Positions 1 through 8,537 of a stretch of DNA of 14,707 nucleotides are shown in pieces. Under the pieces are notes generated by a model that was not told the origin of the DNA, ran no database searches, and worked only from the letters and a program-made list of their open reading frames with translations. This DNA is from Desulfobacterales bacterium (GTDB lineage: Bacteria; Desulfobacterota; DSM-4660; Desulfatiglandales; Desulfatiglandaceae), in the NCBI GenBank assembly GCA_022013615.1, contig JAKLQB010000232.1, forward strand, positions 1-14,707, in the 5' to 3' direction. Position 1 is the first letter of the stretch, and the number at the start of each line of letters is the position of its first letter. The position numbers were made by a program, and so were the translations under genes.

Positions 1-240
1 ACAAGGAGTTTTCATACGGACGTTAGTACCCAAACTGGTGAAAGGTTTATAATCATCACCCTGACAGAAGATTTGGAGAGCAGGTTTTACTAAAAAATAA
101 CAGCGACATTGTTCGTCTGATTAGCATATAGCGTATTTTCCCGTTTGGGAAACAAGACCGGGGATCACGAAGGGAAAACGGTATGTCAAAATTGCTTTAG
201 ACCAACGTTTCCCCCTTCCCATGCTTGCACAGTGTCATAT
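1..240. other. Stretch after the last gene with no supported gene
   Basis: Downstream of the last kinase I find no coding frame with family features on either strand. Two weak inverted repeats are present: TTTCCC/GGGAAA around a four-base loop (137-152), and AACA/TGTT (99-113), which on the minus strand is followed by a run of six T. The second could be a poor intrinsic terminator, but its stem is only four base pairs. Confidence 0.35.
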
Positions 241-1758
241 TTAAGGGCTTTCGGTACGCTCAAAGGGAAGCCAAACAGTGAAAGAAGAGCCCTTACCGAG
301 CTCGCTTTCAACCTCGATACGACCGTGATAAAAATCCACAATACTTTTCACAATGCTCAACCCAAGCCCTGTCCCGGTAATGGACCTTGTCTCCACTCTT
401 TTTTCACGAAAAAATTCGGAGAAGAGGCGGTTTTGACCCTCTTTACTTATGCCGATTCCCGTATCGGCGACAGATACCCCGACATAGGGTCCGTCCTGTT
501 CCGCGGTAATCAGCACACTGCCACCCTCCTTGTTGTATTTGATAGCATTACTCACCAAGTTGTTAAACAGTCGTATCAATTCTTCGCGGTCAGCATGGAC
601 AGAAGGTAACTCGTCAGGGACTTGTACTTCAAGGCGGATCTGGTTCTGGTTGGCAAGTGGCTGCATGAGTTCCCCGACCTCTTTCAGAACAATGTGGATG
701 CTTTGGGCCGTTATTTCGCGTCGTACTGACCCTGCTTCCATGTGCGCCACGTTTAGTAAATCACCGACCAGATCCACTAACGCCCTTATGCGCTGTTTTG
801 ATCGCTTAATGAATTCACGTTGTTTTTCCCTGTCTTGCACGTACCCCTCGCCTATCACTGACAGGTAACCGTCTACGGCCGAAAGGGGAGTACGCAGTTC
901 ATGGGCTACCATATTCATAAATTGTGCTTTCACCTGCTCAACACGTTTAACCTCGGTAATGTCTCGCAGAACCGTGACTGTGCCCAGGAATTGTCTAGAA
1001 GCTACATCCACAACGGGGGCTACGTTAGCAAGCACCCATGTTTCTTCCGGTTTAGAGCTGAGTTTGACCTCGTTTGACAAACGCTTTTGCTGCTTTGAGA
1101 CCTTGGAGATCATCTCCACCAAATCCCCACACTCCAACACCTCACTCACCGGTAAAGGTATCCGGACAGATTGGACAGGGGAGAGGATCTTGAGAGATGC
1201 AGGATTATATAGTACCAACACTTGTTCTGCATTGCATACCATCACCCCGTCAGCCATGCAGTCAATGACTGTACGGAACTGGCTCTTTTCGGTTACCAGT
1301 TCAAGCATGCGCTGGCGACGCTCGGCCTCAAGACGATTCCGCTCGCGAATCAGACGCACCCGCTCCAGGGCCCGATCCACCAAACGCAAGAGTTCGTCCG
1401 GGGCAAAGGGTTTGGCGATGAAATCATAAGCCCCGCGTTTGGTGGCTTCGACCGCAGCTTCTATCGTGGCATAGGCCGTTATCATAACAAACACAGTTTC
1501 CGGCGCTATCTCTTTAGCCTGGAGAAGAAACTCAAAACCACTGATGCCTGGCATCCGCAAGTCAACCAGTACCAGGTCCACATCCGGTTGCTGGCGCAGT
1601 ATTTCCAGTCCCCTTTCGCCCCGCTCGGCCTGTAGGACTCTGTGGCCTTGAGATCGAAGCACACGATCGCACCCACGTCGAATACCTGCTTCGTCATCGA
1701 CCACAAGGATTTTGTGGCTTTCGGCTTGGTTCAGTTTGTTTGCACGATCATCAGTCAT
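241..1758 (-). CDS. Soluble response regulator-histidine kinase: receiver, PAS, HisKA, HATPase
   Basis: Cytoplasmic protein of 505 residues without membrane helices. An N-terminal receiver has Asp21/Asp22, phospho-acceptor Asp66 in VLVDLRMPG, Thr94 in MITAY and Lys116 in IAKPF; its MITAYATIEAAVEATKRGAYDF stretch resembles NtrC-type receivers. A charged helical linker (about 120-160) leads to a PAS-like domain (about 160-270, ending in TVLRDITEVKR). The kinase part follows, with His286 in MVAHELRTPL, NNLVSNAIKYNKEGG, DTGIGIS and GTGLGLSIVKS. Two adjacent ATGs (1761 and 1758) follow AAAGGTG; the second has the better spacing. An upstream kinase, perhaps the Cache kinase before it, could phosphorylate Asp66 and so control this kinase. 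The output partner is not in the window. Confidence 0.92.
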   Translation of the reverse strand: MTDDRANKLNQAESHKILVVDDEAGIRRGCDRVLRSQGHRVLQAERGERGLEILRQQPDVDLVLVDLRMPGISGFEFLLQAKEIAPETVFVMITAYATIEAAVEATKRGAYDFIAKPFAPDELLRLVDRALERVRLIRERNRLEAERRQRMLELVTEKSQFRTVIDCMADGVMVCNAEQVLVLYNPASLKILSPVQSVRIPLPVSEVLECGDLVEMISKVSKQQKRLSNEVKLSSKPEETWVLANVAPVVDVASRQFLGTVTVLRDITEVKRVEQVKAQFMNMVAHELRTPLSAVDGYLSVIGEGYVQDREKQREFIKRSKQRIRALVDLVGDLLNVAHMEAGSVRREITAQSIHIVLKEVGELMQPLANQNQIRLEVQVPDELPSVHADREELIRLFNNLVSNAIKYNKEGGSVLITAEQDGPYVGVSVADTGIGISKEGQNRLFSEFFREKRVETRSITGTGLGLSIVKSIVDFYHGRIEVESELGKGSSFTVWLPFERTESP

Positions 1759-1880
1759 CATAAACACCTTTATTTGTAAAAGAAAAACAGCATATGCGCT
1801 CACAAAATCAGCAGGCCCGAAGTACACTCCGGTATAATGTGTCTTACTCTTGTCTCATGGATCGGACCGGCGACTCCGTG
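1759..1880 (-). other. 122-base intergenic stretch between the two left-hand kinase genes
   Basis: This is the widest gap in the array. It contains an 8-base palindrome, GCATATGC, and the ribosome binding site AAAGGTG beside the next start. I see no convincing terminator with a T run and no clear -35/-10 pair on the minus strand, though a promoter for the last gene could be here. Confidence 0.4.
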
Positions 1881-3857
1881 TCATCCTGTATTATTATCAA
1901 GCAGGGTATCTGGCACGGGCAATGTAAAAATGATGTCTATCCACTCATTATACACGCCTTCCGCATGGATGTCTCCACCATGGCGGCGAATGATTTCACG
2001 TGTGATAAACAATCCCAATCCGGTTCCCGTCTTCTGTTCCGAGTCTGCCGGTGGTTGGAGGCGGGAGAATTTTTTGAACAAATTATCTATTTGATCGGGT
2101 GGGACACCCGGACCGTCATTCCAGACGTGGAGATCGGCTTTCCCGTTGCCCCATTGCCCCGATAGCCGCACAACACCATCTTTCCGGCCATATTTGGCCG
2201 CATTGCCCAGCAGGTTTTCGTATACAATCTGGAGAAGCGAAGGATCGGCCTGAACGAACAGGTCATCCTGGAACTCAACCTGCACCCGTATTCTTCTTGC
2301 ATCAAGCCGTCCCCGAAAATTGCTCAGCACAGGACGAATCACGTCCGATTCTATATGCACAGGCCGAGCACGCACCTGTAGTTCGCCTTTTTCTATTCGG
2401 GAAAGATTGAGATAGTTAAGTATCATCTCTTCGGCCCTGTTTATTGCCTGCGCTACGTCGTCGAGGGCCTCTTTTTGATCTTCGCTGATTTTGCCAATAT
2501 ATCCGTCATGCACGGCAAGCAGATTGATTTTCATCGCTGCAACCTGGTTCTTTAGCTCATGTGTTATAAATTCCAGGGCATCAAGGTAATTCTGCACCCA
2601 CTGTTTTAGTTCTGTTGCCGTGTGCTGGAGATCATCGCGGCTGCTTTTCAACTGTTCGTTGCGCTCCTTTAGCGAACCGACCATCTGGTTAAACGCGCTT
2701 GTAAGGCGGTTAATCTCGTCTCGTTCCGCTCCCGGTGTATGGGGTAGCTGATAGTCAAGATTGCCGCGCGAAACCTCGGCTGCGCCGGCTGTCAGTTGGG
2801 TCAGGGGCCGGGCCAACCGAGCAGCCAACCAAAAAGAAAGAAAAACAGTACATATAAACGCAAGAACGGCAACCACAATGAATAGGGTCATGGCCTGTCT
2901 GCGCATATCGTCATAACGTTTTTTCAATACACCTACGTATAACATGCCGACTATTTCGTCTTCTATGTTTCGTAAGGGTTCGTATGCAGAAATGTACCAG
3001 CTGTCAACCACAAAGGCGGGGCCTGTCCATGTCTTCCCTTCACCCAGAACCTTATCATAGACTTCCGCGGAGACACGTGTGCCTATAGCCCGTTTCCCGT
3101 CCGGGCCTATTACATTCGTCGTAATACGCACATCACCCTGGAATATGGTGACGGTGCCTAAGTTCTTTCCGCCATAGGTCGCGACCGTAAAGACATTTTC
3201 TCGCACGAAATCCACGAAGTCGAAATTCTGGTTAATCACAGTCCCCAAACGGACAATGCCCGTTACTTGCTTGCTTTCATTTATTATTGGTGCAGCGGCC
3301 TCAAGCACCATTGCTTCGGCGATTTCTTGTGGCCCTCCGGGTTTTGCATGTGGTGTAGGCAGCACGCGAATCCGCGTGCGCTCTGCCAATACACCGTTCT
3401 TTGTGGTCAAGGCTTGTAAGGGGAGAAGCGAAAGGCCGGCTGCCGGTTTGTGTTCAAGAAGCACACGTGTAATGACGGGGCTGTTAGACGCCTGAGCACC
3501 CTTGTTATCACCATAGGCAGTCGCCACGATAATGCCGCGGCCGTCCAAGACATGCAGGAAATCATACCCGCACTTAACACGGAGATCATTCAGAACACCG
3601 GGGTCAACCGCCCGATTGGAGGATAACTTCTCGGCTATATCCCCCTCTGCCATCACCATGCATGCCTTTAGGGCCTCGTCCAGACGTCGCTCCCACATGG
3701 CACGAGCGGTTTTCAGTCCTAATACAACCCGGCGCTCCGCTTCCCGGATGACCATCCGGTTGATGAGGAAGCTTCCGGCCACTATCGTAAGAGCACCGGA
3801 AAGCACGACTACGCCGACAAAGGCGCCAAGCAACCTTGTACGTAAAGGCAGGTCCAT
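1881..3857 (-). CDS. Membrane histidine kinase: Cache-type sensor, HAMP, HisKA, HATPase
   Basis: Sensor kinase of about 658 residues from the ATG at 3857, which has GGGAG five bases upstream; a longer reading from 3905 would overlap hypE. TM1 is at about 10-34 and TM2 at about 322-345. The large segment between them is probably extracytoplasmic and looks like a double Cache fold (FLHVLDGRGIIVAT, TVTIFQGDVRITTNVIGPDGKRAIGT, SAYEPLRNIEDEIVGMLYVGV). HAMP follows (about 345-400), then His433 in FITHELKNQ. The ATPase boxes are ENLLGNAAKYGRKDG, DGPGVPPDQ and GTGLGLFITREI. The residue five after the His is Gln rather than the usual Pro, but Asn at +4 is kept. It lies 41 bases after hypE and 122 bases before the next kinase gene. 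The ligand is unknown; small organic acids are common for Cache domains. Confidence 0.92.
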   Translation of the reverse strand: MDLPLRTRLLGAFVGVVVLSGALTIVAGSFLINRMVIREAERRVVLGLKTARAMWERRLDEALKACMVMAEGDIAEKLSSNRAVDPGVLNDLRVKCGYDFLHVLDGRGIIVATAYGDNKGAQASNSPVITRVLLEHKPAAGLSLLPLQALTTKNGVLAERTRIRVLPTPHAKPGGPQEIAEAMVLEAAAPIINESKQVTGIVRLGTVINQNFDFVDFVRENVFTVATYGGKNLGTVTIFQGDVRITTNVIGPDGKRAIGTRVSAEVYDKVLGEGKTWTGPAFVVDSWYISAYEPLRNIEDEIVGMLYVGVLKKRYDDMRRQAMTLFIVVAVLAFICTVFLSFWLAARLARPLTQLTAGAAEVSRGNLDYQLPHTPGAERDEINRLTSAFNQMVGSLKERNEQLKSSRDDLQHTATELKQWVQNYLDALEFITHELKNQVAAMKINLLAVHDGYIGKISEDQKEALDDVAQAINRAEEMILNYLNLSRIEKGELQVRARPVHIESDVIRPVLSNFRGRLDARRIRVQVEFQDDLFVQADPSLLQIVYENLLGNAAKYGRKDGVVRLSGQWGNGKADLHVWNDGPGVPPDQIDNLFKKFSRLQPPADSEQKTGTGLGLFITREIIRRHGGDIHAEGVYNEWIDIIFTLPVPDTLLDNNTG

Positions 3858-3898
3858 ACTATCTCCCTTGGTCGTATCCCAAAAGAAAACTGGATTAT

Positions 3899-4912
3899 TT
3901 AACAAATCCTGGGCAAAAGTTCCCCCCTGGGTAAAAAAACTATTCTCCTGGTGCCAATGAAGGTCTCAAGTAAAACCCGGGGTCTATTCCGGCTAATAAC
4001 TTCTCCAATAATAGCCGCGTCCTTTCCCAAAGGATCGTCTCTCATCACTTCCAGTACCGAATGAGCGTCCTCTCCGGCCACAAAGGCTATCAATTTCCCC
4101 TCACAGGCTATATGCAGGGGGTCCAGCCCCAGCATTTCACAGGCAGCCCTCACTTCGTCTTTGATAGGAATAGCCTTTTCTTCGATCACCATCTCCACTC
4201 CGGACTGTAAAGCAATCTCATTAAGTGCAGTGACGACACCTCCCCTGGTAGGGTCTCTCAACACATGGATGTTTTTACTTTCTTTAGTCATACGCGAGAC
4301 AAGATTATTCAATGGGGCACAGTCACTTAAAAGATTACTCTCAAATTGGAAACCCTCCCTTTGAGAAAGCACAGCGATCCCATGATCGCCAACAGTCCCA
4401 CTCAAGATGATCCTATCCCCCACCCTGGCATTACCGCCCGAAATATCCAGATCACCATCAATACTTCCTATCCCGGCGGTATTAATAAAAAGCCGGTCTA
4501 ATGAACCTCTTTCCACCACCTTGGTATCCCCGGTGACGATCTGCACCCCTGTCTGCCTGGCCACCCTTTCCATAGACTTGATCACTTTTTTCAGGGTATT
4601 TAATGAAAACCCCTCCTCAATTATCAAAGACACACTCATATATAAGGGCTCGGCCCCTACCATAGCCAGGTCATTTATTGTTCCACAAACGGCCAGTTTC
4701 CCGATATCCCCCCCGGGAAAGAACAGCGGTTTCACCACATATGAGTCAGTGGAAAAGGCCAGTCTTTTGCTCTTCAAATAAAGGCGGGCCGCATCATCCA
4801 ATTCCTTTAATACGGGATTATCAAAGGTGGGAAGTAATAACTCCTTGATTAACCGGTAAGAGAGCTCGCCGCCGCCACCATGAGCAAGTAATACCTCATC
4901 AGGACCTTTCAT
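3899..4912 (-). CDS. hypE: HypE, carbamoyl dehydratase forming the cyanide ligand
   Basis: HypE dehydrates the HypF-delivered carbamoyl group on its C-terminal Cys to thiocyanate and donates CN to HypD-bound iron. From the ATG at 4912 it has 337 residues, a normal length. Motifs: AHGGGGELSYRLI near the N-terminus, FSTDSYVVKPLFFPGGDIG, GTINDLAMVGAEPLY, VTGDTKVV and RDPTRGGVVTALNEIA of the PurM/SelD-like ATP-binding fold. It ends exactly in PRIC with the acceptor Cys last. A 20-residue longer reading from 4972 would overlap hypD and is not family-like. hypE overlaps the hypD stop by four bases. With hypF interrupted, HypE would lack its carbamoyl donor unless another hypF exists. Confidence 0.96.
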   Translation of the reverse strand: MKGPDEVLLAHGGGGELSYRLIKELLLPTFDNPVLKELDDAARLYLKSKRLAFSTDSYVVKPLFFPGGDIGKLAVCGTINDLAMVGAEPLYMSVSLIIEEGFSLNTLKKVIKSMERVARQTGVQIVTGDTKVVERGSLDRLFINTAGIGSIDGDLDISGGNARVGDRIILSGTVGDHGIAVLSQREGFQFESNLLSDCAPLNNLVSRMTKESKNIHVLRDPTRGGVVTALNEIALQSGVEMVIEEKAIPIKDEVRAACEMLGLDPLHIACEGKLIAFVAGEDAHSVLEVMRDDPLGKDAAIIGEVISRNRPRVLLETFIGTRRIVFLPRGELLPRIC

Positions 4913-6000
4913 ATTTCTTTCCTTCCATAATGGTAATAGGCGGCACAACTTCCCTCCAGAGATACCATACAAGGCCCTATTGGATGGTCAGGATGACAAC
5001 CCTTGCCAAAGACTTTACAGTCTGTAGGTTTCTTTATGCCCCTCAATATCTGGCCGCAGATACAATCTGGATGTTCATAATCTTTTCCTTCCGGGATATC
5101 AAAATGATCTTCTACATCGAACATCTTATACTTATGTGTCAACCTTAAGCCGCTCCCGGGAATGATTCCCATACCCCTCCAATTCGCATCACATCTCTCA
5201 AAAACCTCATCCATCAAATCAAGGGCAACCGCATTCCCCCCTTCAGAAACCCCTCTTTTGTATTGAATCATAACCTGACTCTCACCATCTTCTTGCTGGG
5301 AGACTAACATGAGTATTGCCTGCAGAACATCCGTGGGCTCAAAACCGGCGATTACGCATGGTATTCTATAATCTCGAGTTATAAACCGGTAGGGATTCGA
5401 GCCGATGATGGTGCTTACATGGCCGGGACAGATAAAACCTTGCAGGTTTATTTCTCCCATATCTAACAAAGCCTTCATGGCGGGGGGAATCAGTTTGTGG
5501 AGACACAAAATGAAGAAGTTTGAAAGGTGCATCTTAAGGGCCGAAGATACGGCACAGGCAATGGTAGGGGCGGTAGTCTCAAAGCCAATGGCCAGAAGAA
5601 CCACCTTCTTTTGGGGATTCTTCCTGGCAATCTCAACGGCGTCCAGCGAAGAGTAAATGACCCTGATATCACTTCCTTTTGCCCTCTCCTTTTCCAGGCT
5701 TGATAAACAGCCGGGAACCTTAAGCATGTCCCCAAAAGTAGCCAGGATCACCCCATCCGTTTTTGCTATGCTGATAGCCTTATCCACATCCTGCGTTGAG
5801 GTAACACAGACGGGGCAGCCAGGGCCTGAGATCAGGTTTATCTTGTCTTTGAGAAGTTCTTTGATACCACTTTTGAATATGGTAACAGTATGTGTTCCAC
5901 AGACCTCCATGAAATTGAGCTTCTGTGAATTGAAGGCCTGGATCTTACTCACCAATGCCTCGGCCAGGCTTCTATCCCTGAACTCGTCAAGATATCTCAC
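4909..6000 (-). CDS. hypD: HypD, Fe-(CN)2CO assembly scaffold with [4Fe-4S] cluster
   Basis: HypD holds the Fe-(CN)2CO unit with HypC while the cyanide and CO ligands are added. The 363 residues match the usual length. Key motifs: Cys34 in FMEVCGTHT, Cys62 and Cys65 in GPGCPVCV, GFETTAPT, GFICPGHVSTIIG and AGFEPTDVL. The cysteine-rich C-terminus (CICGQILRG, DCKVFGKGCHPDHPIGPCMVSLEGSCAAY) is where the [4Fe-4S] cluster is bound. The start is GTG at 6000, six bases after GGAGG, overlapping hypC by 14 bases. The stop overlaps hypE as ATGA. No defect is visible. Confidence 0.96.
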   Translation of the reverse strand: MRYLDEFRDRSLAEALVSKIQAFNSQKLNFMEVCGTHTVTIFKSGIKELLKDKINLISGPGCPVCVTSTQDVDKAISIAKTDGVILATFGDMLKVPGCLSSLEKERAKGSDIRVIYSSLDAVEIARKNPQKKVVLLAIGFETTAPTIACAVSSALKMHLSNFFILCLHKLIPPAMKALLDMGEINLQGFICPGHVSTIIGSNPYRFITRDYRIPCVIAGFEPTDVLQAILMLVSQQEDGESQVMIQYKRGVSEGGNAVALDLMDEVFERCDANWRGMGIIPGSGLRLTHKYKMFDVEDHFDIPEGKDYEHPDCICGQILRGIKKPTDCKVFGKGCHPDHPIGPCMVSLEGSCAAYYHYGRKEI

Positions 6001-6205
6001 TTATCTCCTCCAGTAACCTCAGGGACTCATTGGCCGCATCTTCATCAATTTTTTTGATGGCAAAACCGGCGTGCAGAAGTACGTAATCTCCTACCCGGAC
6101 ATCGGGTGTGAGATAGAGTTCGATTTCCTTGCTTAAACCACCGATTTCGATCAGCCCTCTACTATCTTTAATTTCAACTACCTTCACTGGAATAGCCACG
6201 CACAT
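5987..6205 (-). CDS. hypC: HypC, hydrogenase maturation chaperone
   Basis: Small chaperone of 72 residues that, with HypD, carries the iron with CO and CN ligands to the large subunit. The essential N-terminal Cys is in MCVAIPVKV, so the start must be the ATG at 6205; this puts the Cys at position 2. A longer in-frame reading from 6226 would bury it. The central strand pattern and GDYVLLHAGFAIKKIDEDAANESL are typical of the family. AGGAG lies eight bases before the ATG, inside the end of hypF, whose TAG is one base upstream. Its 3' end overlaps hypD by 14 bases. Confidence 0.95.
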   Translation of the reverse strand: MCVAIPVKVVEIKDSRGLIEIGGLSKEIELYLTPDVRVGDYVLLHAGFAIKKIDEDAANESLRLLEEISEIS

Positions 6206-6206
6206 C

Positions 6207-7718
6207 CTAAAAGCTCCTTGCCGCAATCACAGCCTGGCCTAATGAAATCCCACCGTCATTGGAAGGAACCCTCTGATGAAAGAAAGGTTCAAACTGGTTT
6301 TCTCTTAAAACATGCAGGATTTCTCTGAGCAACAATCTATTCTGAAATACTCCACCGCTTAAGGCAACTTTATTCAACCCATCTTTCTCCCTTATTTTTT
6401 CGCAGACACCCAGGGTGAAACTGGCCACTGTCTGATGAAACTTGGAAGAGATAGTTGGGGTTGGCACTTCTTTTTGCAAATCCTCAATAATTTCCCTTAT
6501 GATCTCCCATGTGTCCACACACAGCCGGTCATCTTCCTCTAAGAAATTCCACCTATAACAATCCTTGATCTCTTCCCCGGCTGCCATCTCCAGTTCAATG
6601 CCCGCCTGGCCCTCGTAACTGATGGAATCCCTTACCCCTATTAATGATGAAACTGCGTCGAAGAGCCTGCCACAACTTGAGGTTAACGGAGAGTTGAACT
6701 TCCTTTTTAATTGTTCAATGATAATCATTACTTCTTTTTTATCCAACCGGGCGAGAAATTCCAAATCTAAATGGAGGCATTCCTCCCCCAGGAGGCAGTA
6801 GAGAAAACTCAAGGCCATACGATAGGGATGCCTTACTGCGGCATCCCCACCGGGCATGGGAGTGTACCTGAGATGGGCCCATCTCTTAAAGCCCAAATAA
6901 TCAGCTACCAGGAATTCACCGCCCCATACCTTGCCATCAGTTCCCAATCCCGTTCCGTCAAACGCAATGCCTATGACCTTTTCATCCAGTCCGTTTTCAG
7001 CCATACAGCTTGCAATATGGGCATGATGATGCTGTATGGCCAGAAGTTTCTTATCGGTCAACCCCTCGGCATATCTTGTAGAAAGATAGTCAGGGTGCAG
7101 GTCATGGGCTATCACCAGGGGATCAATTCGAAAGAATTCCTGAAAATGGGAAATGGCATCCTTGAAGAATTCATAAGCATCCAGATTCTCCAGATCCCCG
7201 ATATGCTGGGAAACGATGTAAAAATTGTCCTTTGACACACAGAAGGTATTCTTTAGTTCTGCCCCACAGGCAATGATCCCCGGAGATGGAATGGAAAGAT
7301 AAAGGGGCTGAGGGGCAAAACCCCGTGACCTTCTGATCAGTCTCTCAGCGCCTTCTTCTACCCAGCCTACCGAATCGTCACACCTGAGGTGAATATCCCG
7401 GTCATGAATCAAGAAAAAATCGGCCAATCCCTTAAGCCTGTCCAGAGCCTCCTGGTCATTTATCACAATGGGTTCTTCACTGAAGTTTCCACTGGTCATC
7501 ACCAGGGCCAAAAATGAGTTCTTAAGCAGAAGATAATGAAGTGGGGTATAGGGAAGCATTACCCCCAAGTAGCGGTTACGGGGGGCAACCATAGGGGAGA
7601 TCGTCGAATCGGATTTCTTTGCAAGCAGCAGGATCGGCCTTCTTGAATTGGTCAGGATTTTCTCTTCATCAGGGTTTACATAACAATATTTCTTTACCGA
7701 TTGGAGATCGTAGGACAT
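6207..7718 (-). CDS. hypF: HypF C-terminal portion (rest of YrdC-like domain and Kae1-like carbamoyltransferase domain)
   Basis: If translated separately from the first ATG after the internal stop, this gives 503 residues; the open frame itself begins at 7763. It contains the remainder of the YrdC-like domain (TSGNFSEEPI, FLIHDRDIHLRCDDSV, RRSRGFAP) and the Kae1/TobZ-like domain with its metal-binding HHHAHIASCMAENG, FDGTGLGTDG, WGGEFL, LSGGVFQN and the C-terminal PSNDGGISLGQA. All motifs are intact. The ATG at 7718 is an internal Met of the family (PFAIM) and has no ribosome binding site at working distance, since AAGGAG at 7753-7758 is 34 bases away. Independent translation therefore looks poor. 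The stop codon lies one base before hypC. Confidence 0.8.
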   Translation of the reverse strand: MSYDLQSVKKYCYVNPDEEKILTNSRRPILLLAKKSDSTISPMVAPRNRYLGVMLPYTPLHYLLLKNSFLALVMTSGNFSEEPIVINDQEALDRLKGLADFFLIHDRDIHLRCDDSVGWVEEGAERLIRRSRGFAPQPLYLSIPSPGIIACGAELKNTFCVSKDNFYIVSQHIGDLENLDAYEFFKDAISHFQEFFRIDPLVIAHDLHPDYLSTRYAEGLTDKKLLAIQHHHAHIASCMAENGLDEKVIGIAFDGTGLGTDGKVWGGEFLVADYLGFKRWAHLRYTPMPGGDAAVRHPYRMALSFLYCLLGEECLHLDLEFLARLDKKEVMIIIEQLKRKFNSPLTSSCGRLFDAVSSLIGVRDSISYEGQAGIELEMAAGEEIKDCYRWNFLEEDDRLCVDTWEIIREIIEDLQKEVPTPTISSKFHQTVASFTLGVCEKIREKDGLNKVALSGGVFQNRLLLREILHVLRENQFEPFFHQRVPSNDGGISLGQAVIAARSF

Positions 7719-7763
7719 TATGGCAAAGGGCTTAGATGTCCTGAGCTTTCTTCTCCTTAATTT

Positions 7764-8513
7764 TTATATGGCTTTATCATTTTCCGCATCACATGCAAGG
7801 TGAAATCCCCCTAACCCCTTAACGGCTATTATACAACCTTCTCGCAGAAGTCTTATGGTCTCTTGTATCGGGTCAACACCCATTATCTCCTCATTTTGGT
7901 CCCAAAGCATCAGTCGGGGACCGCATCGGGGACATGCGTTGGGCTGTGCGTGGAACCGCCTGTTCAAAGGATCCTGATATTCCTTCAGGCAGGCAGGGCA
8001 CATGGTAAAACAATCCATCGTGGTATTCTTCCGATCATAGGGAATATCACGGGTGATGGTAAAACGGGGCCCGCAGTTGGTGCAGTTGATGAAGGGGTAT
8101 AGATACCTTCTGTCGTGGGGATCGAATAATTCTCGAAGGCAATCTTCACAAATACCAATATCAGGAGAGACCGGGACAAACTGGCCTTCAGTCTTATGGC
8201 TTTCTCTTATTTCGAACTTATCATATCCCAGAAGAGGAAGATGATCTCGGACTTCTATCCTCTCAATGTGGGCAAGGGGAGGGGCGGATTCCCTGACTTC
8301 CCTCAGGAATTCTTCTACACTTTCCCTTTCACCTTCCGCATCTATAACCACCCCTCCGGAGGAGTTACAAACCCACCCTGATAGGCCGCATTTGTGGGCA
8401 GACCTATAGATGAAAGGGCGAAATCCCACCCCCTGAACTATTCCCATTACTTCAATGGAGAACCGGCTTATATCCCCATGGTTTTTTGCTTCGCTTGTCT
8501 CCATGCCCACCAT
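7764..8513 (-). CDS. hypF: HypF N-terminal portion as translated to the internal TAA
   Basis: This 249-residue product would hold the acylphosphatase-like domain (about 16-105), with its catalytic Arg32 in VQGVGFRPF and Asn50 in WVCNSSGGV. Next come the two zinc-finger segments: CEDCLRE with NCTNCGPRF, and CPACLKEY with ACPRCGPR. It ends with only the first strands of the YrdC-like domain (IIAVKGLGGFHLACDAEN). It would stop inside that domain, so the product should not carry out carbamoyl-adenylate transfer alone. The zinc and acylphosphatase parts show no damage. Confidence 0.8.
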   Translation of the reverse strand: MVGMETSEAKNHGDISRFSIEVMGIVQGVGFRPFIYRSAHKCGLSGWVCNSSGGVVIDAEGERESVEEFLREVRESAPPLAHIERIEVRDHLPLLGYDKFEIRESHKTEGQFVPVSPDIGICEDCLRELFDPHDRRYLYPFINCTNCGPRFTITRDIPYDRKNTTMDCFTMCPACLKEYQDPLNRRFHAQPNACPRCGPRLMLWDQNEEIMGVDPIQETIRLLREGCIIAVKGLGGFHLACDAENDKAI

Positions 8514-8537
8514 GTATTTCTGACTCTAATTAAAATG

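Larger units (their letters stand above)
6207..8513 (-). pseudogene. hypF: hypF, carbamoyltransferase for hydrogenase maturation, interrupted by an in-frame TAA
   Basis: HypF makes the cyanide ligands of the NiFe site by carbamoylating the C-terminal Cys of HypE from carbamoyl phosphate. The frame runs without shift from the ATG at 8513 to the stop at 6207, for 767 residues plus one internal TAA at 7764-7766; whole HypF proteins are about 750-770 residues. Homology continues across the stop: ACDAENDKAI precedes it and KLRRRKLRTSKPFAIM follows, matching the usual A-V-x-x-L-R-x-R-K-x-R-x-x-K-P-x-A-x-M of the YrdC-like domain. One base change at the first position (for example from CAA, GAA or AAA) would create it. 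No other gap or shift is visible, so the break is recent, a sequencing error, or suppressed. Weak ribosome binding site before 8513. Confidence 0.85.

Noticed and set aside
99..152. Inverted repeats AACA/TGTT and TTTCCC/GGGAAA as a terminator
   Set aside because: The first has a four-base-pair AT-rich stem although a T run follows; the second has no T run on the minus strand. Neither is convincing as an intrinsic terminator.
145..609. Open frame on the plus strand of 154 codons
   Set aside because: It overlaps the conserved kinase domain encoded on the minus strand, has no recognisable domain and no good ribosome binding site. The same holds for the other plus-strand frames in the window.
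1833..1838. Perfect TATAAT on the plus strand between the kinase genes
   Set aside because: No -35 box lies at proper spacing, and transcription from it would run antisense to the upstream kinase gene with no plus-strand gene to serve.
7753..7758. AAGGAG just after the hypF stop, as a possible re-initiation site for a natural split HypF
   Set aside because: The bases encode the conserved Arg run of HypF, and the first ATG is 34 bases further on. The break would fall inside the YrdC fold rather than between domains.
7764..7766. Selenocysteine, pyrrolysine or programmed frameshift at the hypF stop
   Set aside because: The codon is TAA, not TGA or TAG, and the frame does not change across it, so known recoding mechanisms do not fit.
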